From assembly GCA_900317795.1 (NCBI GenBank), contig ONIF01000048.1, positions 1-10,986 of the forward strand: 10,986 bases of DNA. Reading direction: 5' to 3'. The notes below the pieces were generated by a model, which saw nothing but the letters and a program-made list of their open reading frames with translations, had not been told where the DNA came from and did not search any database. This DNA is from an uncultured Eubacteriales bacterium (lineage in GTDB: Bacteria; Bacillota; Clostridia; Oscillospirales; Acutalibacteraceae). The number at the start of each line of letters is the position of its first letter. Within the stretch, counting starts at the first letter, position 1. Position numbers and translations under genes: made by a program. Below, one piece after another: positions 1 to 5,992 of this stretch.

Positions 1-413
1 CAGGGGCGAAACTGCTTCAGGACGCTTTCGGCATCCTCCATGGTGTAAACCGGTCCCACTGCGCCGCTGCCGCTGCGCTGCGCCTTGCGGTTCTTCCATT
101 CGGCCTCGGATTCCTGAATGGAAGCGCTGTCGCGCAGCATCACTTCACAGAGGGAGCAGGTCGCGCGTGTTGCATAAATCGGGCCGCGATACCCGTCTTT
201 CCAGAGTTTGGGCAGCATGCCGGAGTGGTCGATGTGCGCGTGGGTCAGAAGAACGAAATCCAGTGCGGAGGGTTCCACCGGCAACGGAACATTGACGTAA
301 ATATCCTTCCCCTGTTCCATGCCGAAGTCCACGATCCCTTTTACGCTGCCGACCTCAATGAGCGTGCAGCTGCCGGTGACCTCATGCGCCGCGCCGTAAA
401 ACCCAATCTTCAT
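1..413 (-). CDS. MBL-fold/beta-CASP metallohydrolase (RNA-processing exonuclease type), C-terminus beyond window
   Basis: This is the first 137 residues of a metallo-beta-lactamase-fold hydrolase that runs off the left edge. The N-terminus reads MKIGFYGAAHEVTGSC and is followed by VDFGMEQG near residues 28-35. The zinc-binding motif HAHIDHSG lies at about residues 58-65. This combination (GAAxEVTGS, then D.G..QG, then HxHxDH) is typical of the COG1236 family, which joins a beta-lactamase fold to a beta-CASP insert and an RNA-specificity domain. Members usually have 450-550 residues, so about a quarter is visible. The ATG at 411-413 is preceded by a strong AAGGAGG nine bases upstream, and a promoter lies further upstream. 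Base composition is GC-rich, like the neighbouring DUF1858 gene and unlike the genes right of base 870. The family acts on RNA, but the exact substrate cannot be told from this fragment. Confidence 0.88.
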   Translation of the reverse strand, partial: MKIGFYGAAHEVTGSCTLIEVGSVKGIVDFGMEQGKDIYVNVPLPVEPSALDFVLLTHAHIDHSGMLPKLWKDGYRGPIYATRATCSLCEVMLRDSASIQESEAEWKNRKAQRSGSGAVGPVYTMEDAESVLKQFRP

Positions 414-433
414 CCGCTCCGGCCTCCTTCCGT

Positions 434-2911
434 TCATGGCTCTGAATGGATTGTTTCCGTTAAGAGCATTGTACACGTTTTTTTGCCGTTTGGCAACAGA
501 ACTTCTTTCCGTCCATGCGTCTGCTCCGGCCTGAAACGCCACTGAAACGGCTTTTTTTGATTGACATTGAGCCTTTCCTTGATTATAATGAGTTGAAATT
601 TGACAGGGAGGTGATTCAATTGGAAATCACCGTCAATACCACCATGGGTGAGATGCTCGAGTATGACATGGGGATCGCCTATGTTCTGATGCAGTGCGGG
701 ATGCATTGTGTCGGCTGCCCCTCCTCCATCGGTGAGAGTCTGGAAGAGGCCTGTGCCGTTCACGGTCTGAATCCGGATGACGTGCTCGCAGAGATCAACG
801 CGTATCTTGAAGCCCGCGAAACTGTCTGAGCATTGACGTTGAAAGACGCGCTGATGCGCGTCTTTTTTCTTCTTTGCAAGTGCCAATATCACGCTTGCGG
901 AAATCATTCCCGCACCAAACAGCAATATAATATTCTCACTATCGCCTGTTGCAACACTGTTACCTGCATTGTTGTTTGTATTGCCGTTTGAAGTGTTGTC
1001 TGCATTATTGCTTACACTGTTGTTTGAATTGCTGTCTGCATTTTTATTTGTATTACTGTTTACATTGTCGTCTGCATTATTCATGTTGTTATCTGTATCG
1101 CTTTCAACAGAATTTTGCGATACCGTTTCAGACGGCTCATTTACTGTACTCAATTCTTCAAATGTGGGTTTATCTGCTGTGCCGTTTTTACTTTCATACA
1201 TGACTGCTATTGCATAATATGCCTGTGATGTGGAAATTGCATTTCCCTCTCCATCTTCATAATGGGCAAATTGACCGTGATTTCTGTAATATCTCATCAG
1301 CATATCAAAGGCTGTATTGCCGTCTTTGATAAATCTGCTGTCCGTCAATACATCTATATCAAGCATTGTTAAACCTGCTATGACCTGTGAACAGCTTTCG
1401 CTGTCCTGTGAACCGTAGGAAGTAAATCCTCCGTTCTCACCTTGATTTTCCGACAAAAACGCAAGTGCCTTTTCTATACACGGCTTTACATTTTCGTTAT
1501 CTTTATACGGTGCAAGTGCCTGCAATGCAATGCCCGTCATGTCTGCATCGGATTTATTTCCGACATCAAATGTCCAGCCTCCGTCACCGCCCTGTGCATT
1601 CAGAATTTCTGCAACCAGTTTTTCTCTTGTAGTCTGATTTGCACCCTCGGGGGCTTTCGGTATGTCATATTCCGCATTTGTGTCAAATGCCATAAGTGCA
1701 TACATTGCACCGTTAATGCCCTGATTGGTGATATAATCCATGTCTGACAGCGGTTCTAACAGATTATATCCGTAAAAATCATATACATTCTCACCCATGC
1801 CCGAAAGTGCCAATACCACTCCCGATACTGCCGTTGAACGTGTACTGCTTATTTTAGCCGTGCCGATACTGTCAAGATACTCTTTCACGCTCTTTGCATA
1901 GCTGTCTTTTATCTCGTCTGTCAGCAAATCAAACTTTGCAAGCGTTATCATGCCCCATTCATTTCCATATACCGCCTGCTGTATGGGATACTGCTCTCTC
2001 AATTCCTCAACCGTTATTTTATCCTCGACAGGCTCGGAAACTTCCGAAATCTCGCTTTCCGACGGCTCAGAGGAAACTTCACTTTCCTCTGTTTCAGACG
2101 GTTCTTCACTCTCTGAGGGCTCGACGGAAATTTCCTCATTCCAATCTATGTTGATTTTATATACCGTTTCCGTCACTCCGTCGGGTATGTAACTCATCCA
2201 ATTACTGTTGGCAACGCCTATTATAATCGTGTCACCGTCTGAAACTTCTATTTCGGAATTTTTCTTATAGTCCGTGCCGATTTCGTCAGCCGTGTATTCA
2301 TTTTTATATATCTTTACAGGGAAAGACTTGCTTGAAGCTTTCGGCACAACTCTCACTGCATTTTGATTTAATTCAAGCGTGTATTCCGTTACGTCAGACG
2401 AAAATTCGGGTATCAGCGTGCCTGTATCAAATGTTATATCCGAAAGGGTTGTATCGGTTGATGTCCAGTCATATCCAATATCCGCACCCCAATTCATTGT
2501 GTACATGAAACGAATTTCACTGCCGTCGGACAATTTGCCATTCTCGACTGTATAAGCCGAAAGCCCCTCATCTGTAAACCAGTCATCAAGCGTTGCAAGC
2601 CAGCCTCCGCCCTGCTCCGAGCCAAGTCCGTTTATTTCGCTGACAAATCCAAATTCCGCTCCCTGCTGTGAAAATCCGTTTTCCTCAACAGCCTTTGTAA
2701 ATGCCGTTAAAGCATTGTCACCGTCACCCACTTCAACCTCGCTGTATAAAAGCATTCCTTCCCATTTTGCACCGTTTTCCTCTGAAAGAGTGTTGTTTTC
2801 GACGATAACAGTGATTTTTTGACCATCAACCGCACCTGCATAAACAGGCATACCTGCCATCAAAACCGCCAACGCCCCTGCAACCGATAAAATTTTTACC
2901 GACTTTTTCAT
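434..2911 (-). CDS. Secreted, membrane-anchored DUF4430 / cadherin-like / alpha-alpha-barrel protein; putative surface cobalamin-binding protein; last 142 residues artefactual
   Basis: The open frame has 825 codons, but only residues 1 to about 683 (2911 down to ~863) look genuine. Domains in order: a signal peptide (1-27, cleavage near VYAGA); a DUF4430 domain (about 50-145, with the GGGW segment at 101-104 and WGADIG at 141-146); a cadherin-like beta-sandwich (about 155-257); a Ser/Glu/Pro-rich linker (259-297); an alpha/alpha-barrel of the prenyltransferase/squalene-oxidase-repeat type (about 305-590, repeats near GDGGW 442-446 and NGGF 493-496); an Asn-rich linker (600-652); then ATGDS, a hydrophobic helix (660-678) and KKKK, resembling a degenerate sortase or membrane anchor. 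DUF4430 corresponds to the beta domain of intrinsic factor and transcobalamin, and the barrel resembles their alpha domain. With the upstream cobalamin riboswitch, this suggests extracellular corrinoid binding; that role is inferred. The start ATG has GGAGG upstream and overlaps the previous gene by 4 bp. Residues 684-825 read antisense through another gene and are probably not native. Confidence 0.8.
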   Translation of the reverse strand: MKKSVKILSVAGALAVLMAGMPVYAGAVDGQKITVIVENNTLSEENGAKWEGMLLYSEVEVGDGDNALTAFTKAVEENGFSQQGAEFGFVSEINGLGSEQGGGWLATLDDWFTDEGLSAYTVENGKLSDGSEIRFMYTMNWGADIGYDWTSTDTTLSDITFDTGTLIPEFSSDVTEYTLELNQNAVRVVPKASSKSFPVKIYKNEYTADEIGTDYKKNSEIEVSDGDTIIIGVANSNWMSYIPDGVTETVYKINIDWNEEISVEPSESEEPSETEESEVSSEPSESEISEVSEPVEDKITVEELREQYPIQQAVYGNEWGMITLAKFDLLTDEIKDSYAKSVKEYLDSIGTAKISSTRSTAVSGVVLALSGMGENVYDFYGYNLLEPLSDMDYITNQGINGAMYALMAFDTNAEYDIPKAPEGANQTTREKLVAEILNAQGGDGGWTFDVGNKSDADMTGIALQALAPYKDNENVKPCIEKALAFLSENQGENGGFTSYGSQDSESCSQVIAGLTMLDIDVLTDSRFIKDGNTAFDMLMRYYRNHGQFAHYEDGEGNAISTSQAYYAIAVMYESKNGTADKPTFEELSTVNEPSETVSQNSVESDTDNNMNNADDNVNSNTNKNADSNSNNSVSNNADNTSNGNTNNNAGNSVATGDSENIILLFGAGMISASVILALAKKKKDAHQRVFQRQCSDSFAGFKIRVDLCEHVIRIQTVNGTGLFQTLTDGGGAADTMHPALHQNIGDPHVILEHLTHGGIDGDFQLNHLPVKFQLIIIKERLNVNQKKPFQWRFRPEQTHGRKEVLLPNGKKTCTMLLTETIHSEP
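468..496 (-). promoter_or_regulatory. SigA-type promoter for the MBL hydrolase gene
   Basis: On the minus strand, TTGCCA (491-496) and TACAAT (468-473) are separated by exactly 17 bp. This places the transcript start near 461 and gives a leader of roughly 48 bases. The -35 element is part of a small inverted repeat, TTGCC-AAAC-GGCAA (483-496), which could be an operator. The site is seen by eye only. Confidence 0.6.
561..589 (+). promoter_or_regulatory. Consensus SigA promoter for the DUF1858 gene
   Basis: TTGACA (561-566), a 17 bp spacer and TATAAT (584-589) are perfect consensus elements on the plus strand. Transcription would start near 596, leaving a leader of about 25 bases before the TTG start codon at 620. 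It is divergent from the MBL promoter, whose -35 lies about 65 bp to the left. Confidence 0.88.
620..829 (+). CDS. DUF1858 domain protein (hybrid-cluster-protein-associated redox disulfide type)
   Basis: This is a 69-residue cytoplasmic protein that is essentially one DUF1858 domain. It contains the family hallmark GMHCVGCPSS, with the CxxC pair at residues 30 and 33 and further cysteines at 26 and 45. Known members carry a redox-active disulfide and often accompany hybrid cluster protein or other redox enzymes; the physiological partner is generally unknown. The start is TTG at 620, chosen because a near-perfect AGGGAGGTGAT lies just upstream; earlier in-frame starts would lie upstream of the promoter's transcript start. 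It is monocistronic, with a perfect promoter before it and an intrinsic terminator after it. A long open frame on the opposite strand covers it completely, but only because the minus-strand surface-protein gene reads through the junction at about 863. Confidence 0.87.
   Translation: MEITVNTTMGEMLEYDMGIAYVLMQCGMHCVGCPSSIGESLEEACAVHGLNPDDVLAEINAYLEARETV
842..868 (+). terminator. Intrinsic terminator after the DUF1858 gene
   Basis: The stem AAAGACGCGC (842-851) pairs perfectly with GCGCGTCTTT (856-865) around a TGAT loop, and six T residues run from 863 to 868. It lies 13 bases after the stop codon. The T-run is also where the base composition changes and where the minus-strand surface protein loses its native end. 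Confidence 0.88.
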
Positions 2912-3192
2912 ATACTTTCCTCCGTTTCTTTTTTAAGAGAAAGCATTTTTTTCTGTTCTTTCAGAAGTTTTTTACGTCTTTCACGCTTTAAACGGCTTTT
3001 ATCCTTTGCGGAAATTTCGGGCGGTTCTTTTAATCCCGCACGTTCCAAAGCCCTGTTCCATGCTCCCAATTTCTGCTTGATAAAACAGACCGTTTCACTG
3101 TCAAAATCAGACTTTTTCGGCAGTCTGCCGACTTCATGGAATTTACTTTTCAAAAGCATTATTGCATACTGCGTTTTTTCATCTTTATCCAC
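2908..3192 (-). CDS. Small protein with a homing-endonuclease-associated (HNH) repeat and a basic helical tail
   Basis: This 94-residue protein has one homing-endonuclease-associated repeat at about residues 11-54. The recognisable core is GRLPKKSDF (22-30), followed by IKQKLGAW near 38-45 and RALERAGL near 47-54. Residues 60-90 are strongly basic, rich in Lys, Arg and Glu, and probably helical. The repeat is a small helical module usually found beside HNH nucleases and thought to contact DNA. No nuclease domain is present here. The start is GTG at 3190-3192, with a weak CGGGG upstream; an ATG two bases earlier is out of frame. It is the first gene behind the cobalamin riboswitch, and its stop overlaps the start of the DUF4430 surface-protein gene (ATGA), so the two are probably translationally coupled. 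Its role in that unit is unknown. Confidence 0.72.
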   Translation of the reverse strand: MDKDEKTQYAIMLLKSKFHEVGRLPKKSDFDSETVCFIKQKLGAWNRALERAGLKEPPEISAKDKSRLKRERRKKLLKEQKKMLSLKKETEESI

Positions 3193-3209
3193 ATAAAAAA
3201 CCCCGTTTT

Positions 3210-3252
3210 AAAAAAAATATTGCTTTCCCCGTTTTTTACACACAAAGAAAGC
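3210..3252 (-). terminator. Intrinsic terminator of the cobalamin-riboswitch leader
   Basis: On the minus strand, GCTTTCTTTG (3243-3252) can pair with CGGGGAAAGC (3222-3231) in a ten-base-pair RNA stem that includes three G-U pairs. After two bases comes a run of eight T (3210-3217). It lies between the riboswitch and the first start codon, only about 20 bases from that codon, as expected for a switch that stops transcription when ligand is bound. The GGGG near the GTG start lies just after the T-run, so an effect on translation is also possible. Confidence 0.68.
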
Positions 3253-3299
3253 ACAACACAATTAACCGTATCAAAAAATTATGATACAGTAAAATCGGC

Positions 3300-3412
3300 T
3301 GCACTTCTTCCTTGTCCAAGACTGCGTTATCCTGATAAAATGCGGGAGTATTCTGACTTTTACAGTAATGACGGTTGTTACGGATTTCCACCGTATTCCC
3401 AATTACCTACTT
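3300..3412 (-). ncRNA. Cobalamin riboswitch (minus strand)
   Basis: The minus strand carries the conserved cobalamin-aptamer blocks in the right order. They are GGGAA (3396-3400); the P5 hairpin ACGG-TGGAAAT-CCGT (3380-3394), containing the family signature GGTGGAAATCC; ACTGTA (3361-3366); and AGTCAGAATAC (3348-3358), which matches the B12-box AGTCAGnAnAC. The interval between ACTGTA and the AGTCAG box is very short, as in compact variants of the class. An intrinsic terminator and the start of the HNH-repeat gene lie downstream. Known members lower expression of cobalamin uptake or synthesis genes when cobalamin is bound. The outer boundaries given here are approximate. No covariance-model search was run. 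Confidence 0.85.
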
Positions 3413-3419
3413 GCTCATC

Positions 3420-3483
3420 TGTCATTCCGAACAAAGTGAGGAATCTTTAAGATTCTTCATCGCTTTCGCTCTTCAGAATGACA
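3420..3483. repeat. Palindromic MITE/REP-like element in the riboswitch leader
   Basis: The element is bounded by TGTCATTC (3420-3427) and its exact reverse complement GAATGACA (3476-3483). The centre is a perfect 7-bp palindrome, GAATCTT-T-AAGATTC (3441-3455), and the intervening arms pair imperfectly. The outer motif (TGTCATTCnGAA... GAATCTT) resembles short palindromic repeats scattered between genes in many bacterial genomes. No coding capacity is seen. It sits between the promoter and the cobalamin aptamer, so it should be transcribed as part of the leader. Confidence 0.75.
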
Positions 3484-3536
3484 ATATCCGATAAACTTTC
3501 GTACCGCATTTTCAGCAATATTCAATTCTTCTTGAT

Positions 3537-3565
3537 ACTATAACAGATTTTCGGCTTTATGTCAA
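3537..3565 (-). promoter_or_regulatory. Strong extended -10 SigA promoter for the cobalamin-riboswitch unit
   Basis: On the minus strand, a perfect TTGACA (3560-3565) and TATAGT (3537-3542) are 17 bp apart, with TGT directly before the -10 (extended -10). The transcript would start near 3530 and carry a leader of about 340 bases holding the palindromic element, the riboswitch and its terminator before the GTG start at 3192. The promoter begins just after the stop codon of the bofA-like gene. Confidence 0.85.
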
Positions 3566-3568
3566 GCC

Positions 3569-3865
3569 TTACAAAATCATTTGCAGAACAAGCAAAAGCG
3601 TTACTCCCGATATGCCTAAAAATGCCGATACCCCAAGCGAAAGCATACTTACAGGAATAAATATATTCGTAAAGCCCGAACACAAATTAACTGCCGTCAA
3701 TGCAAGCACCCCCGAAAGCATGGATATAATTGACGCTCTTACAGGTGTTTTTGCACCCGATATTTTGTGAATTACGCTCATTGCCGAAAGAACTCCCATG
3801 AATATCCCGAAAATTTCCCACCCCGACATTAACTGTGCCACTCCCTTTTTTAACGCCTGTTTCAT
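3569..3865 (-). CDS. BofA-family pro-sigma-K processing inhibitor-like membrane protein
   Basis: This is a 98-residue, very hydrophobic protein with three likely membrane segments (about 16-35, 45-63 and 72-97). Its C-terminal half matches the BofA pattern: AVN at 58-60, an IPVS segment at 70-73 (IPxN in BofA), and the ending AFLGISGVTLLLVLQ, which parallels the LGIPG-containing tail of BofA. In Bacillus, BofA sits in the outer forespore membrane and holds back the SpoIVFB protease that activates sigma-K. BofA-like proteins are also found widely in Clostridia, where the role is less clear. The ATG at 3863-3865 overlaps the stop of mutY by 4 bp (ATGA), suggesting coupled translation. The first 12 residues are charged and not typical of the family, so a start at Met13 is possible. 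Confidence 0.7.
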   Translation of the reverse strand: MKQALKKGVAQLMSGWEIFGIFMGVLSAMSVIHKISGAKTPVRASIISMLSGVLALTAVNLCSGFTNIFIPVSMLSLGVSAFLGISGVTLLLVLQMIL

Positions 3866-4896
3866 TTTATGAAAATTTCGGGCAGACTATGACATTTTTT
3901 CCAAAACGGCTGAAACGCTGTCGGCAAGGCATATTGTTCCGTCAGTTCCTGCGGTGTCACCCACAAATATTCTTTCATCGGCTCTGGGATTTCCAGAAAA
4001 TACCCCTGTATATACCAGTCAATATGTGTAAAAGTATGCTTTGCCTTTCCCAGAAACAAAATTTTCAAAGGCTGTAATTTTACTTTCAATTCCTCCTCCG
4101 TACAAAATCCCTCAAAGTTCGGGAATTGATACATTCCCGACAAAAGTCCTTTTGCCGTTCTCTTTTCAATGGCAATTTTGCCTTGACAGCACAATATTAA
4201 AACTGTTTTTTCCTCTTTTTTACGCTTGATATTTTTAACTCTTACAGGTATCTCCCCCGTCAGACCGTCACGGCATGATACGCAATATTCCCCTAAAGGA
4301 CACTCTTTGCACAACGGTGAACCATTCGGTAAACATACCGTTTCACCAAGTTCCATTAACGCTTCATTAAACTTCCCCGACTGTTCGGGCAAAATTTCCT
4401 GCAATTTTTTCTTAAATTTCTCTTTTGTCTGCGGTAAAAGCACGTTTTCCTTACTGCCCGAAAGCCTTGCCATCACACGCAATACATTTCCGTCAACTGC
4501 CGTTACTTTTTCATTAAAGCAAACTGACGCTATTGCACCTGCCGTGTATTCGCCTATTCCCGATAACTTCAAAATTTCCCCGTAGGAATGCGGAAACTCT
4601 CCTCCATACTCCTCCATAATCATTTGAGCCGCTTTTTTTAAATTTTTCGCTCTGCTGTAATAGCCCAAGCCCTCCCACAATTTCAAAAGCCTGTCCTCCG
4701 AAATGAAACTCAAACTTTCTATATCGGGAATTTCCTCCATGAAACGTGTATAATATTTTTTAACCGCCTCAATTCTTGTCTGCTGTAACATAATCTCCGA
4801 CACCCATACATGATAAGGCTCTCTGTCCTTTCGCCACGGCAATTCCCTTTGATGTGTTTCAAACCACTCCAACAGCGGTTTTACAATTTTTTCCAT
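3862..4896 (-). CDS. mutY: A/G-specific adenine DNA glycosylase MutY
   Basis: This 344-residue base-excision-repair enzyme removes adenine mispaired with guanine or 8-oxoguanine. Visible motifs are LQQTRIEAV with the catalytic Glu at residue 43, the helix-hairpin-helix LSGIGEYTAG (111-120), the catalytic Asp of VDGNVLRV at 135, and four cysteines (188, 196, 199 and 205) of the iron-sulfur cluster. The C-terminal part from about 230 corresponds to the NUDIX-like 8-oxoguanine recognition domain. The spacing between the first two cysteines is seven residues rather than the six of E. coli. The ATG at 4894-4896 is preferred because GGAGAG precedes it at good spacing; an ATG four codons earlier (4908) lacks a ribosome binding site. 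No convincing promoter was found directly upstream, so expression may depend on readthrough of the preceding terminator or a weak promoter. Confidence 0.95.
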   Translation of the reverse strand: MEKIVKPLLEWFETHQRELPWRKDREPYHVWVSEIMLQQTRIEAVKKYYTRFMEEIPDIESLSFISEDRLLKLWEGLGYYSRAKNLKKAAQMIMEEYGGEFPHSYGEILKLSGIGEYTAGAIASVCFNEKVTAVDGNVLRVMARLSGSKENVLLPQTKEKFKKKLQEILPEQSGKFNEALMELGETVCLPNGSPLCKECPLGEYCVSCRDGLTGEIPVRVKNIKRKKEEKTVLILCCQGKIAIEKRTAKGLLSGMYQFPNFEGFCTEEELKVKLQPLKILFLGKAKHTFTHIDWYIQGYFLEIPEPMKEYLWVTPQELTEQYALPTAFQPFWKKCHSLPEIFIK

Positions 4897-4914
4897 ATTA
4901 CTCTCCATTCAAGC

Positions 4915-4947
4915 AAAAAAGCCCGATTTTTTTCAAACGGGCTTTTT
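4915..4947 (-). terminator. Intrinsic terminator after the ATP-grasp gene
   Basis: The inverted repeat AAAAAAGCCCG (4915-4925) and CGGGCTTTTT (4938-4947) encloses a 12-base loop. On the minus strand the hairpin is followed by six T (4915-4920), and it starts four bases after the stop of the ATP-grasp gene. It is symmetric enough to act in both directions. It separates the aminotransferase/ATP-grasp unit from mutY. Confidence 0.85.
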
Positions 4948-4951
4948 AAAA

Positions 4952-5971
4952 TCATTTTTTCACTTTCATACCTGTCTTTTCAATGGTCGGTATCAAGCCG
5001 ATTTTCGGCTTATCGGGGTCGGGCAGCTGCGGAAAATCGTATGCAGGAAAGTCGTTTCCCTCTACAATGATAGGTCCGTCAGGTGTAATGCACACGTCCC
5101 AGCCTACATAGCCGAAATCATCGACTACCATAGCAGCCTTTTTCACAAGTTCCTTTACCTCGTTCATGTACGGCAGTTTATAACCCACAAATTTGATACC
5201 TGTTGCAGGGTGTGCGTCATAGTTCACCAATGCAGAAGTATGCCCCTGTCCGACAATCTCGCCTTTATCCAAGTCAAAATGACACGCCAATCCGCCATTT
5301 TCCAGATTATCCACAAACTTTCCGCCATTTCCCATTTTGAATACAGCATATAATATATTCGGCTTGCCGTCATATACAAGCGTCACTATCCTTAAACAGT
5401 TTATCGAGTTCGGATAAATTTTTGCGGCATCGGGGTGCTGTGTAATGACTTCCTCTATCACTCCGAAATTCTTTTCGGGGGTTCTTACATATTCATACAG
5501 CTTTTTTGTATCTTCAAAATCCGATACTTTTATTTTTTCAATACCCTTTCCGCTTTCGCCAATGTTCGGCTTTGCAAAGAAATATTCTTTTCCCTCAACA
5601 AATTTCTCAAATTCCTCATAGCCTATATCTGCCAAGTCAATGACCTCTCTGCCGAGAAATTCTTTAAATCTCTTGTCAAATACATTCTTTTCATTGAAAA
5701 TATATCTCAAATCTCTCCTGTTCAGCTTTGAAATAAGATATTTATTCTTCATTCTCGTGAGATAAGTTTTTCTTTCCTCTGCATTCATGTTGTAAAACTC
5801 AAAGATGATATAATCATAGTAGCCTGCACCGTATTTAATGCCACAGCCTATCATGTCAAAAAAAGTCTTTACTTTGCTTTGTCCCGATTTTTCATGAACG
5901 GTATTGATTGCCTTTTTCATCTTGCTGAAACGAACTCCCGTCAGCACTCTTGCAAAATATCCTATATTCAT
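4952..5971 (-). CDS. ATP-grasp protein of the sugar-transfer-associated type
   Basis: This 339-residue cytoplasmic protein resembles the sugar-transfer-associated ATP-grasp family (Pfam ATPgrasp_ST). The N-terminal 120 residues are helical and basic. The ATP-grasp core follows: YFFAKPNIGESGKG with Lys134 and the glycine-rich loop 138-143, VIEEVITQH with acidic residues 173-174 in the hinge, PNSINCLRI (187-195), MGNGGKFVDN (213-222), and the metal-binding WDV (Asp292) and VEGNDFP (Glu304, Asn306). Enzymes of this fold join a carboxylate, through an acyl phosphate, to an amine or similar nucleophile; the substrate of this branch is not established. The start ATG at 5969-5971 is taken because AAAGGGAT precedes it; an upstream in-frame start lies inside a repeat tract. 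It is the second gene behind the EctB-type aminotransferase, so a diaminobutyrate-containing substrate is conceivable but unproven. Confidence 0.8.
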   Translation of the reverse strand: MNIGYFARVLTGVRFSKMKKAINTVHEKSGQSKVKTFFDMIGCGIKYGAGYYDYIIFEFYNMNAEERKTYLTRMKNKYLISKLNRRDLRYIFNEKNVFDKRFKEFLGREVIDLADIGYEEFEKFVEGKEYFFAKPNIGESGKGIEKIKVSDFEDTKKLYEYVRTPEKNFGVIEEVITQHPDAAKIYPNSINCLRIVTLVYDGKPNILYAVFKMGNGGKFVDNLENGGLACHFDLDKGEIVGQGHTSALVNYDAHPATGIKFVGYKLPYMNEVKELVKKAAMVVDDFGYVGWDVCITPDGPIIVEGNDFPAYDFPQLPDPDKPKIGLIPTIEKTGMKVKK

Positions 5972-5992
5972 TTTATCCCTTTCTGTGAGAAA

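Noticed and set aside
434..862. C-terminal 142 residues of the 825-codon minus-strand frame as a real protein domain
   Set aside because: The stretch is antisense to the DUF1858 gene with its own promoter and terminator, has the composition of the left piece, and follows a typical membrane-anchor end (hydrophobic helix plus lysines).
949..1217. Plus-strand frames rich in Cys/Leu/Tyr repeats
   Set aside because: They are shadows of the Asn-rich linker of the minus-strand surface protein; they have no ribosome binding site and no family resemblance.
3268..3287. GTATCA/TGATAC hairpin as the riboswitch terminator
   Set aside because: Its T residues lie in the loop rather than after the stem, so it is not an intrinsic terminator; the hairpin at 3210-3252 fits far better. 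It might serve as part of an alternative fold.
3420..3483. A CRISPR repeat or tRNA-like element
   Set aside because: There is a single palindromic copy in this window, with no spacers, no cas genes and no cloverleaf.
4897..4908. The upstream ATG of mutY (four codons earlier)
   Set aside because: There is no ribosome binding site before it, while GGAGAG lies correctly placed before the second ATG.
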